From: Apostichopus japonicus
Taxonomy: Eukaryota; Echinodermata; Holothuroidea; Aspidochirotida; Stichopodidae
NCBI RefSeq assembly: GCF_037975245.1
Contig: NC_092561.1
Span: 8,246,001-8,310,000 of the forward strand
Length of the DNA: 64,000 bases
Direction: 5' to 3'
Position numbers and translations under genes: made by a program. Below are positions 53,229-64,000 of the stretch, piece by piece (within the stretch, counting starts at the first letter, position 1; each line of letters begins with the position of its first letter). Under the pieces are notes generated by a model. That model worked only from the letters and a program-made list of their open reading frames with translations. It was not told the DNA's origin and did not search any database.

Positions 53229-53722
53229 GAACTTGTTCAAGACGTTTCTTTCTCCATCTAATGATAGCCACGAAGGTGGTCACTTGCCTATGGATTAGCT
53301 ATACGGTTTCTTGAAATACCAATGTATTATTCCGCACGCACGGATAAAAAGCCATTTGTGAAATCAGTGTGTGTGGTAGATAATATATACTAGAGGCAAT
53401 GGATTACTACAACAATGATTGCATACCATTGTATGACATATTATATCACCAGGGGACTTTCAAATATAAAAAAATTCGCTTCAGATACTTGAACTTGTTA
53501 AAGACGTTTTATTTCTTCATATATCGACAGCCTTGGAGGATATCACTTGCCTATGGATTAGCTACGGTTTCTTTTAATTGAAATACAAATGTATTATTCC
53601 ACACGCACGAAGAAAAAATGCCCTTTGTGAAATCGGTGAGTGATAGATAATACATACTAGAGGCAATGGATTATACAACAATAATGGCTTACCATTGTAT
53701 GGCATTTTATATCACCAGGGGA
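53229..53722 (+). repeat. Tandem duplication, unit about 262 bp
   Basis: Two copies with shared GACGTTT, CACTTGCCTATGGATTAGCT, AATGTATTATTCC, ACTAGAGGCAATGGATTA and ATATCACCAGGGGA, at a constant 262-263 bp offset. Diverged by several indels. Confidence 0.85.
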
Positions 53723-54599
53723 AATTCCAACCTCCGTGAAATAGAGAAACGCAAGGTGTGATAGAAACCACAACCTGCAGGGAATAGAATAAAAAGTGGT
53801 AATTTATTCGAATTGTACTTTGAAAAGAGCAAATATCCCCTCCTGGTGAATTTTAATAGATGGTAATGTCTTAGGAAAAGAGATAAAAGAAAAGAAAGAG
53901 GATGAGAAAAAAGGATGAGATCAATTTGAATGAATTCATTGGTATTCGGCCCTGTGGTGATATACGGTATACTGTGATAGTACAGGCATGTGGTACCTGG
54001 TTCGTGGCTAATTGCTTACCGGTATATCATTTACGGAGCTGAAGAAGGGGGAGAGGCGGAGAGAGAGACAGAGAGAGAGAGGTGGGTGGAGACAGACATA
54101 CAGACAGATTTAAAGTGTTGAGAGTGACGTAAGATCTTGATGTCAATCACAGCTCGCTCGTTTAATGACATATTACGGCTGATCGGTACATACGCGTCTA
54201 TACTGCTGATGAGACTAATCAACTAGTATAAGGTTAGGATTTAATGTACTGTGTGCCGCTGACGTCAAAATAACGGATTGAAAGGGGAAAACAAGGGAAG
54301 TTACCTTGGGTCGTGTGTGGACATGGTGTTAAAGATTCATCCGATGTTCTTTCGCTTGATATGAATCGTGACTATAGTGCTAACCTTAACGCTCATTCAG
54401 ACGGCAGTTACGTAGTTGAAAGACGGTATATAGGGATATCATGTAGTTTGGGATATTCTTACAGCCGAAAATAATTACCGTACTGCTTGAATATACTATA
54501 GGTATTACATGGACAGTCATCACCTTCGCTTGAACGTGGTATGAGTATGCGGCAGCATTAGGTGTATATTGAGTATATATTAGATATTGGACATGTATT
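53723..54599. other. No gene seen
   Basis: Intergenic; a GA-rich tract at 54040-54090. Confidence 0.5.
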
Positions 54600-54714
<115 letters not shown>

Positions 54715-54881
54715 CCTACATGGGAACAGTCATCACCTAGAACGTTGTATGAGCGGAAAAAAATGACAGCACCACGCTACAGCCAGACAACCTGATCATT
54801 AGCTATCTGACGATTGCGAAGAAGCATGAAACTCGAGTAATAGCGCAAACTTTGTACGAGTGTACATTATTTATATCTATT

Positions 54882-54944
<63 letters not shown>

Positions 54945-54948
<4 letters not shown>

Positions 54949-55910
54949 TATTCAGCTTTTGTTTCTAATTTTTGTTAACCATTCGCAGTGACAAACCTGT
55001 TCATCCTCAGATTCAGATTCTATTTTCCTTTCGTGGCATTGTATACCTAATTCGTAACTGTCATTATTGTTATTAATATGTGATATTGATTGTGACAACG
55101 TTCACAATCATTTTCCAGTTAGTCATCACATAGCATTCCTATATACCTGCCATTCTTCTAATCACAGACTTTCTAATTCGCTTCTTTTTTTCTCGTTAAA
55201 CTTTATCGAAACTCCAAAATGATTTAATGGCAATGTTCAATCAAGTAAAACGTGTATTAATGCATTCATTTCCGATGAGAGCGTTATCAAATGAATAACC
55301 AATGTGTCTTTGTGATTTTGAGGCACCATCTGTTTTGATATAGCTTCGAGGGACTTTTTACCTTAGCCTTGAAAATGAACTTCTCAAGTATAGAGAAACT
55401 GAGAGGGAAACTTTGCAGCGCTTTCTTTCGCACTCCTTTCAACCGGTATACTTCAATCCATGAAATATATATACGTTTAATGCTGCAGGCTCGGTTTTCT
55501 TGCTTTTAAGTGAGTTAATTACGGAGGAAAGTAAAGTTAGCATTTTGGAAAAGGATGCGTGCCCGTTTCCAAGGCAACTGTTTGTATTTTACTCTATTCT
55601 ATATAAGAAACGTGAAATGGGGCCTTATAGCCCTGCGTGTTCTTCATGACTTCATGGTTATGCATTATATTAGGCACACGATTCAGAGAGGGAAATAAGC
55701 GACAGTCATTTGATGGTGGTCTTCGGTGTCTCAAATATTTTAAGTCATGCGTATTTATCTGTTTCATCGCGATATTGAAAGCAGAAGTCTAGAATATGAT
55801 AGTGAAAAACAACAACAAAAAACAAGGTATACAAGACTATGTACCGATCGACATGACACGGTAAGGTCCACGGCGGTATGACATGGTTTGTTAGGATGCG
55901 ATACTATAAC
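54945..55910. other. No gene seen
   Basis: AT-rich intergenic DNA. Confidence 0.5.
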
Positions 55911-55911
55911 A

Positions 55912-56830
55912 TAAACCATTCCATACCATATTTCATACCATATATCAAAGCATATACTGTATACCATACCATATATCAAAGCATATACCGCATACCATAT
56001 ATCATATCATATATCGAAGCATATACCGCATACCATACAATATATCAAAACATATACCGCATGCCATATATCATACCATATATCAAAGCATATACCGCAT
56101 ACCATATATCATACCATATATAAAAGCATATACCGCATACCATATATCATATCATATATCAAAGCATATACCGCATACCATATATCATACCATATATCAA
56201 AGCATATACCTTTCCATACCATATATCATACCATATATCAAAGCATATACCACATACCATATATCTTATCATATATCGAAGCATATACCGCACCCGTCAT
56301 AAACCGTACATACAATGTAGCATATCGTATTAATCATATACTATACCATATACAAATACCTTGTATCGTATACCATATACATCATATCGATACACTAGGC
56401 ACAATATTCAATACACACTTTACCATATACTATATACCATATGTCATTCACCATATACCATAAACCATATACAAAACATCATTTACGATATATATATGCA
56501 CTATACACAACCATACACCATCTACAATATACCATATACCATACACCATATAGCGATAAGAATACAATACACCGTATACCATATAATACACCCTGCACCA
56601 TATATGATACACCATATAGCGTAAATAATACATCATACACCATATACCATATGTAATACACCATATAATATATACACCATATTACGTACTAAATACATCA
56701 CGCACTGTATACCATATACCTCACATTATCAACCATCGACCATGTACGACCTCAGTACCACACAGAATAAACTACACACCATACCATACAGTTCTATACC
56801 CATACTACATATACAATATAGCACGCTGTA
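55912..56830. repeat. ATACC-rich minisatellite
   Basis: 55912-56290 consists of units with ATATCAAAGCATATACCGCA and CCATATATCAT, about 41 bp long; 56290-56830 decays to irregular CCATATA repeats. The Tyr/Ile/His frames are artefacts. Confidence 0.93.
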
Positions 56831-57680
56831 ACATCATAAGATCATTGCGATGTTTGATTCTTTCATTCACCCCTAAGCTTATTTAAGTATAGTTGACAAA
56901 CACCCCTGCTCTGCAACAGAATACCCTATCGTAAGTGTCGTTCACGCCTATCTTGGATCAGCTCATTTAAAATAACCCCCTTTAATAAGAAAGTGACTGA
57001 TTTTACTGTAAACGCTTCATCTGTTAAATTTCTTCTGCGTTATTCGTAACAAAGGGTGAAAATTCACACATTGAAAGAATTGCGTCTGAATTATTTAACC
57101 TTCTCGCCAGACTGAATGACTATAACCTAATTTGGAGACTCTCAGAAGAATCTTTCGCCGATGTGATATGTTATAACAGACAGACTGTGGTGATGGGTGA
57201 CTATTTGGGTGCGGAGAGTAGCTAGTGGGATGGAATATAATGCACGTGTATATTGAGTATAACGGTCTCTGTTATTGTGCATTTAAGGGGAATTGATCAA
57301 ATACGTTCTGTTTGCTAGTTACATTTGATCAATAATTGGGCATGCACGTAAACAATAAGGTTGATGGATGGAGCACCTCAAGGGTTCAGGAATTCGTTCG
57401 TTCTCTATCTCTTGAGGGGGGGGGGGGTGTACCGTGGTCTTTTTTCGCGTCTGTGTTTGCGAAATAAATATTATATTTGTCTGAAAATAAAGGTGACTGT
57501 ATAGCATGTAAGAGATGTAAACTGCGAATATATTCCAGATCGAAAACAAAATGCCTACGTCTCAACCTTAACGCCTGTAAGAAATAATGGAGTGGCGCTA
57601 TTCCATTTCATCAATACAGAGATATACCAAAATCTGATATGGAATAAACCATGCATTATCTGAAAGTCCGCCCTCTATTT
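56831..57680. other. No gene seen
   Basis: Intergenic; G run at 57417. Confidence 0.5.
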
Positions 57681-57687
57681 TCCTTTT

Positions 57688-58610
57688 TTGCCTATTGCCA
57701 ATGGCACATGCAAATTAGCTCATTTTCATTTTAAGACTCACATTGCTGCCAAATGTAGAGCTGCCATGGCAGGACTTCGACCTGTAAGAAACATTAGACA
57801 CTTACTAACCAAGGATGCCTGCCATACTATTGTTTTAGGACTAGTGATAAGTCACTTAGATTATGCTAACTCCCTCTATGCTAATCTACCAAAGGTTGTT
57901 ATTATGATGCTTCAGAGAATTCAAAACATGGCTGCCAAACTTGTTCTGAAAAGAGGAAAGGAGGATAGTGCTTCTGAAGCTTTAAAGGAGTTGCATGGGC
58001 TTCCCATCAGACAAAGAATTCTGCACAAAATATTAACGCTGGTCTTTAAATGCGTTGTTGATAAATCTGCTCCTCAATATCTTATATCTAGATTCACTTT
58101 AGCACCACAATCTAGTAGGTCTCTACGTTCAAATAATATTCTTTATAAGCTGATCATTCCACGAACACAGAGGGTCACTTTTGCTTCAAGAGCAATAAGT
58201 GTATTTGGCGCCGAGCAATGGAATAAATTACCTAACCATGTCAAACAATCTGAGAATCTTGCAATTTTTAAAAGAAAACTCAAAACATATTTATTTCCTG
58301 GCTAATCACTCATATACTCAATTTTTCAAATTTTCAATATTTGTATTCATTATATTTCATATTTTTGAATTTTCTTTTAGATTTTATATAACATTTTGCA
58401 TTTTCTATTTTTCTCTTTGATTTTCATAACAATTGTATATTTTTGTACATTCATCTAGTATATTTTTCTACGCCATTTGATATCTTATTTTCTTATGAAT
58501 GGTTTATTCTTTCTTTGTATTCTGTTGTAAAGCGCAAACGAAAACTTTGTTGGGGTTGCGCTATATGAAATTCAATAAATAATAATAATAATAATAATAA
58601 TAATAATTTT
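57688..58610 (+). mobile_element. 5'-truncated non-LTR retrotransposon (CR1/L2-like), ORF2 C-terminus and 3' tail
   Basis: An open frame at 57688-58305 (205 aa) codes the region after the RT palm: LVISHLDYANSLYANLP, LQRIQNMAAKLVLKR, LKELHGLPIRQRI, KCVVDKSAPQYL and a C-terminal WNKLPNHVKQSENLAIFKRK. This pattern is standard for LINEs of the CR1/L2/jockey range. It is followed by an AT-rich UTR and a terminal GCGCTATATGAAATTCAAT with a (TAA)n tail at 58578-58607, typical of L2-like 3' ends. RT palm and endonuclease are missing. The intact frame suggests a fairly recent insertion. No TSD was identified. Confidence 0.85.
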
Positions 58611-60013
58611 CAAGTTCCCGATTTTAGGAGGATACTCATGCCGTTGGAGGTGGAAAAAAAAAGCTAATCCTACGGACCCCTTCCTACACCCCAAGGATTC
58701 CAACCTCACTTCAAAAGGATAGCTGGAGACATTATATGACTATGTCACACCCGCTGAAAGAAAAGATTTTTTGTATGGAATTGCAACCTAAATTTTCTGA
58801 TCAATTTAATTGCGATTCTACACTAGGGTGTAATTTTGTAATCACCATAGCATTAAAGGGACTATATCTCGAAATCTAAGCACGAAATGTGTTTGAATAT
58901 TTATATCACATTTTGTTTGGTTTTGGTTCATTGTTCACACAAATAAGCTGGCATCGGAAATTGCGCAGAATCGAGAGTAAAGTGTTAAAGCATTATCATG
59001 CATTCAATCTCGACGGTCTAAAATTTTCTCTCTTTTTTGGCCAATTCACAGCCTGATTGAGCGAATAAAAAGTTCGAAGAAAAACGTTCCCGCGCTTGTG
59101 TACAGAACAGTCTAAAACATTAATCGGGCGCATGCGCGGGCAGATGTATTGCCCTTCCTGTTTATGCCTGTACACGGATAGGTTGCCGTACGTATATTAC
59201 GCAATCACCTTTACGTAATGTCTGTCGCAGATTTCAACAGTTCAGGTGGCAACCTGTTTCTCAAATATCGTTTCCGTAACAGAGCGAGTCGTTCAGGAAG
59301 CAAGAATTAACAAATACCATCGTGTCATCAATTGTCTGGAAATTGACGAATTTAGTGTGTAAGTCAATGGAGCATGGTACGACACTTGTAAGATAGCACA
59401 CGCCTATTAAATGCCCCATTGACTTACACACTACATCATAAAAGTAATGTGGTCTGTAAGTCCAGTTAGAAGTTCTCACTAGCTCAACCCTACCCATCAC
59501 TGGATAGCTGTCAAGTTGGTCATCATGGCACCATCAATTTTTCATATCATGACCGTGCAGACGTTTTGCAAATGAGGGATTGAAGTTTTCGTCACTTGTA
59601 AACATACCTCTTTACTCAGTAGTAAACAGTTTTCTTACGCTACTCCTGTGAGGCCCAAAGGGGTCTTAAATTGTCTCAATTGACCCAATTTTGGCACCAC
59701 ATGCATTTATGCTCTTCAACATCCAAGTCACACAAAAAAACAGATCCTGATTAATAACATATAAGTTCTGCTGCATTTTGTCACTTTTCCTGAAGGAGAA
59801 CACTTCGGGCGGAGGATTGATATATAGACTCTAACAGGAAGCATGCCACCGTAAAGGGCGAACCAATATTGCTACCGCAGGAGTGTAGCACTGATGAGAA
59901 AACATGTTATGTTCCCTAAACTTTGTAAAGCAAGACTATAGATAATTTGAAATTGACATGCAAAAATACAACAACAAAAAATTAGTTTCTTCTATTCTCT
60001 TTTTTTTTACCAG
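58611..60013. other. Region upstream of the 60-kb exon; no further exon identified
   Basis: Contains an NRF-1-like GCGCATGCGC at 59128-59137 amid CpG-containing DNA, and the hairpin TAGTGTGTAAGTCAATGG / CCATTGACTTACACACTA at 59352-59441. Either may mark a promoter region or a MITE. Confidence 0.4.
59128..59137. promoter_or_regulatory. NRF-1-like site
   Basis: GCGCATGCGC is the core of the NRF-1 consensus. It lies about 0.9 kb 5' of the 60045 start codon; a promoter role is inference. Confidence 0.35.
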
Positions 60014-60044
60014 CTGATGTGAGATAGTGGAGTATGCCGTTACT

Positions 60045-60230
60045 ATGGCAATATTTGCGCTTGCCATTACTCTCTCGGCGCTGACTGGTGTTTGCGTTGG
60101 TCTTGTAGCTGTTTTCCTAAAATGTTGTGGTCGATACTATTTCAGTGAAGCGCCACCATTTGTTCTTACCAACATTGCATCTGAGGAAAATAAGCATCTA
60201 ACTTCGAGTGAATACGGTACAGTACACCAG
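60045..60230 (+). CDS. First coding exon of an unidentified membrane or secreted protein (partial)
   Basis: 62 codons starting MAIFALAITLSALTG, a 28-residue hydrophobic N-terminus ending at LKCCGRYY. This could be a signal anchor, or a signal peptide if cleaved. A polar tail with EENKHLTSSEYG follows, up to the donor CACCAG|GTAAGTCC in phase 0. Upstream is a strong acceptor, a T-rich tract then TACCAG at 60013, so a 5' noncoding exon is likely; a TGA in frame lies just after it. The ATG has A at -3 and G at +4. An out-of-frame short ORF starts at 60034 and overlaps the start, which could lower translation. The two Cys after the hydrophobic stretch might be palmitoylated (inference). I do not recognise the family, and no further exon was found before 64000. 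Confidence 0.5.
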
Positions 60231-60490
60231 GTAAGTCCAGTGGTATATATTACTAATGGAATACGTCATACGAGCTAAAATTTAAAAGCTAATCTACTTT
60301 CCACATCATGAGCTGGATCATATTCTGTAGATTATCGAAGGTATAGAGTCGGGTTCGAATCTCAGTTGACAGCTTGAGGTTCTTTCACTGTACGAGTTTT
60401 TTTCGACTCATCGCCGTTCAACATATATATTTATGTAACATGATACCCATACTTTCATATTTATTATTTTTATGTGTTGCTAAACTATAT

Positions 60491-60491
60491 G

Positions 60492-60571
<80 letters not shown>

Positions 60572-60655
60572 GAAGACATATAGATATAGATAGATATATA
60601 TAGAAGACATATAGATATATATATATCTATATGTCTACTATATCTATATGTCTTC
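60491..60655. repeat. (TA)n array and hairpin
   Basis: TA array to 60571, then GAAGACATATAGATATA units mirrored by TATATCTATATGTCTTC, giving an imperfect hairpin to 60655. Confidence 0.85.
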
Positions 60656-63600
60656 TTAACTTATATAAGGCCTATCATCTTCAACGAGAATACGCGACAA
60701 GTGATACTATATAAGATTCCACCGTAAAGCCCTTGCGATGTTTTAGAGCCACTTAAAGTGTAATCTTATACCATTAACTGCAAAGCAATAACACGACGGT
60801 GTGATATCAATTTCCCATTCGAAACGACCTGTCAGACCAGCCAGGAGAGAAAAGACAATCTTACATATACACTAACTGGGGCCTGCCCTTATTCGTCAGA
60901 GTTGTCAAGCGATAAAGTAACAATAATATCTTACCACCGAAAGACGGATCGGATCCCGAAAAAGTAGTAATGGAAATTAATATTTCACTAAAGAATGTCA
61001 AGCTTGTTTTGAAAACGCATTAAAAACTGAAAATTACTAAAAGCGAGGATAAAATCCCACTGCTCTATCACGATAAGGGTTTGGAGAAAGCTAAGTACGA
61101 GTCAAAAGTGGTGCGGTGCGTTCTTATATTGGTTGTATTTCACCGAGAATTATCCACAGCATCTGTTTACCAAAAATCTGTTTTTGGTGCGGTTTTTTTT
61201 TTTTGGCTCTGTTTTGTACTGATTGCGCTTAAATATTGAACATCTGATATTTTTATGACTTGTTTATTCTTCGTGACAAAAACATCATTTTGGAGGGCAG
61301 TTTCCATATTCTCATATCTTCCCGCGTCCAAAGGACAACGAACGGTATAAAATACGCCCGCCTGGTATTCATTTATTTTTACCATTTACTACAGCTCATT
61401 AGTTCGACTGGATACATCATCGTGTGAACTGTACAGTGGTTTAATAACGGAGAAGTTTAATATAGAAACAGTTATTACATTTCCCGATCGGTGAACTTGA
61501 ACACCTGCTATCGTTATTACGGTTTTTATTTTTTTGTAAGCTTGGAAAAGTTGCTTGATGAAGGTCGGTGGAGATCGCTTGCAGACATGAACTGTTACCA
61601 TAGCAATAGATTTATTACTTTAAAATTGTGCGTCCATTGGACCACCGGGCGAATCTTTTCATTCAAACATTAGCGTCGTTTTGTTTTAAACATGATATAC
61701 ATGAAAATGTTGAGAAAAAAAGCCTACTTGACCTAATTTCGAGAAGGACATGTTGACATACTTTTTATTATTCTATTTTTGGAAAGTATGCAGAGTGACG
61801 CATTTTATTTCTCGTAAAATTCATTTACATGAAGATAAAGAGATAAAATCTTGAAAACGTTAACAGGATTTTTGTAAATTTAATTCCTTGAGTTAGGGAA
61901 ACTAAAACAGCTGAAACTTTGTATGAGTACACAATCCAAGTGACGTAAAAACGCGATCAAATTTGAACAATTAGGCTAAAAAAGGCCTCCGATTTCGGTT
62001 TTACCAAATTTAGGTTGACATTGACAAACCTCATGCAAAAAGAAAAAAAAAGATTGACTGACAGTTTTAAAAGAATTGGTATTTTTATGTGTTTTGGTTG
62101 TACAGTTTTCATAAAGCACTGATTTTTTATATGTAAGCGGATTGCGGTATAAACTGTTCTCTAATAGCAAGTAAGGAAATGAATTTTAAATTATTCTATA
62201 CTATATGGTGGTATATACGTCTCGCTTTGGATGTTGAAGTTGTTATAAACTATATTATTTAGAACAAAATGGTTATGGTGGGGCCTTCGAAAAAGGAAAG
62301 GAACACTTTTACGCAATTGAAATTGTTTCAAGAACTTATGAAAACCAAACCGTCGAAAAAAGGAACGTGTGTATGTATGTCAACGAATTTATAACATCAC
62401 GTGCGATATATATTTCGGTAACGGTTACTGTGCGATACGTAAGCATTCGCCATTTTAGATGGAATGACTGCAGTTTAGAAAATTTCAAATAATCCATCAG
62501 CTTCAGATGAATCCACAAGAAGACATCAATCACTTAAACTTGGTTTTCTTTTTCACCGAAACATTGATCTTGAATATTTCGTAAAACTGTGCGGATGAAA
62601 TATTACGTATATCAATCTTTATCTACCCTACGGACATGTTTTGCCAATTTCCAATCTAAAATACATATCTTTACTTCTTCGTCGCAAATGAAAAATGAAA
62701 ACGCGCGTAGATATTACTACAGTGAGCAGACGATAAGAACATTTCCCTCCTTCAGGTCATTCCATGGGGCGCCGAACGCACTCTTTAATTTTAGCATCCT
62801 GGACGGAATTAAGCCTGGAATGTTTATTTCGTGTTCCTGGGATGAACGCCTATCTCACGTGACACAGGATCTGGGATAATTTATGCAAACTTATGAATAA
62901 CTCCGGAATGAAATTTACGACAAATTAAGGGTTTTTTGTTTTCCTCTTCTTCTTCTTCTTCAAACTAAAACTTTTAATTATTTAATCTATAGTGTTAACC
63001 GTTCATTGGTTATTGAGCCAATATATTTGATGCAAACAACATCAACCAACAAAATAAACCCCTTCCAACACTCGCGTTTGATCGATAGGCAGTCAGCAAC
63101 TCACTGCAAGCAATGATCTGAAACGAGCATTTCGAGTCACGCTCTCTGAGTGAATGGATGCAGTCATAAAGTGTCAAATCAGGCTCTCTTACGGAGATAT
63201 AGCCTGGCCGTAATTTCCAAGGTGTACCTACTGGAGATAAATCTCTGTTTATATATGTTATAGCGACAGCCAACCTGCAAAGCCAAATGGCGTTATCGAG
63301 TGAAAAGTCAGTTGTGAGTATATAATATTCTAAGTGTATATAATGTTTATCTATAATGTAAGACGCTAGAATAGCCTGGGTAATGATATTTTTATAAGAA
63401 GCGCGCCAAACGTTTTGCGGTTTCCCAGGTTACCGTTAAGTGAGGGTACCTCTTCTCTAGGTTTATTTTACTGTTCCCTTTTCAAATTATTATTGATTGC
63501 AGTTCAAAGTTGGTCGTTTTTCAAATATGTTGATTCTGTAACTATTCAGTAACGACGGTGTAAGCGGTAGATACAATATGGGGGTGTATATGCCCGGTAA

Positions 63601-63682
63601 CGGGGTTAGATGGATTTAGGTAAGGTAGAAAGCTTTCGTACCTCCCATCGTAAAAATACTCTGGACTGTATATACATCTTTA

Positions 63683-63687
<5 letters not shown>
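60656..63687. other. No further exon identified
   Basis: Presumed intron or intergenic. Short frames (for example 62589-62879, 96 aa) show no domain and no splice signals in phase. Confidence 0.45.
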
Positions 63688-63764
<77 letters not shown>

Positions 63765-63775
63765 TTATATATAGG

Positions 63776-63818
<43 letters not shown>
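63688..63818. repeat. (TA)n array
   Basis: TA array with a TAGGCCTATA break near 63773. Confidence 0.96.
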
Positions 63819-63819
<1 letters not shown>

Positions 63820-63895
63820 CGGGAGGCCCGGGTTCGAACCCCGGCCGTGGAGGCTGGAAGTTGTTTCACTCTTCTTGATTTTCCAACTCATTTAC
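63819..63895 (+). repeat. SINE-like fragment with B-box, copy 2
   Basis: GCGGGAGGCCCGGGTTCGAA then CCCCGGCCGTGGAGGCTGG and a TTCTTGATTTTCCAACTCAT tail. GGTTCGAAC matches the pol III B box. Same sequence reversed at 37641-37710, also next to (TA)n. Confidence 0.72.
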
Positions 63896-64000
63896 GGTTT
63901 CAATAGTATTTCGAATTTCTGCGAATATGATATGGTTGTCTAGCATGTAATTGTAACAGTCACCCTAAATTACTGAAAAATCGACCACAGCAAACCCTCC

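Noticed and set aside
55764-56664. Tyr/Ile/His-rich frames on both strands
   Set aside because: Products of the ATACC minisatellite.
63284-63306. Short ATG frame ending at GTGAGTAT, possible first exon
   Set aside because: Only nine codons, with no other support.

Overview
The window looks like gene-poor nuclear DNA from an invertebrate deuterostome, most likely an echinoderm; the species cannot be fixed from sequence alone. Evidence: split genes with GT/AG introns, no operons or ribosome binding sites, AT-rich DNA full of long (TA)n arrays and C/G homopolymer runs, many non-autonomous DNA transposons with intact target site duplications (TSDs), and a Ty3/gypsy fragment whose integrase part precedes reverse transcriptase, an order described for the deuterostome Gmr1 group.

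Only one gene can be reconstructed: a short-chain dehydrogenase/reductase (SDR, retinol dehydrogenase or DHRSX type) on the minus strand, 21079 down to 12897. Seven coding exons join in consistent phase to give 288 residues with the whole catalytic set. Its introns are loaded with transposons, and one foldback element starts a few bases after the exon 6 donor. A second gene probably begins at 60045 on the plus strand: one 62-codon exon encoding a signal-anchor or signal-peptide segment, with a strong acceptor and donor; the rest lies outside the window or was not found.

Layout. 0-7.7 kb: a diverged 0.4-kb direct repeat, the decayed Gmr1-like pol interrupted by an 890-bp element, a foldback MITE, and two nested transposon insertions. 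7.7-9.2 kb: a 52-bp minisatellite and a hAT-type MITE. 9.2-12.9 kb: intergenic, with a nuclear-receptor half-site cluster. 12.9-21.1 kb: the SDR gene. 21.2-24.2 kb: a 0.87-kb GGTA array, a MITE and one arm of a 360-bp inverted repeat pair. 24-31 kb: G-rich and purine tracts, a foldback hairpin and a cluster of core-bearing elements. 35.3-35.8 kb: six tandem tRNA-like 85-bp units. 37.1-37.9 kb: a perfect 73-bp-arm palindrome inside a second inverted repeat. 38-46 kb: mostly simple repeats. 47.1-49.9 kb: a 2.8-kb hAT-type element with an 8-bp TSD. 51.4-52.5 kb: one hAT-type element inserted in another, both TSDs intact. 53-57 kb: tandem repeats. 57.7-58.6 kb: the 3' end of a CR1/L2-like LINE. 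58.6-64 kb: the second gene start, then simple repeats and a SINE-like fragment.

The most unusual structure is a set of nine copies of a roughly 95-bp module carried by elements with different terminal inverted repeats (TIRs). All coordinates come from reading the sequence by eye; no alignment or database search was run.
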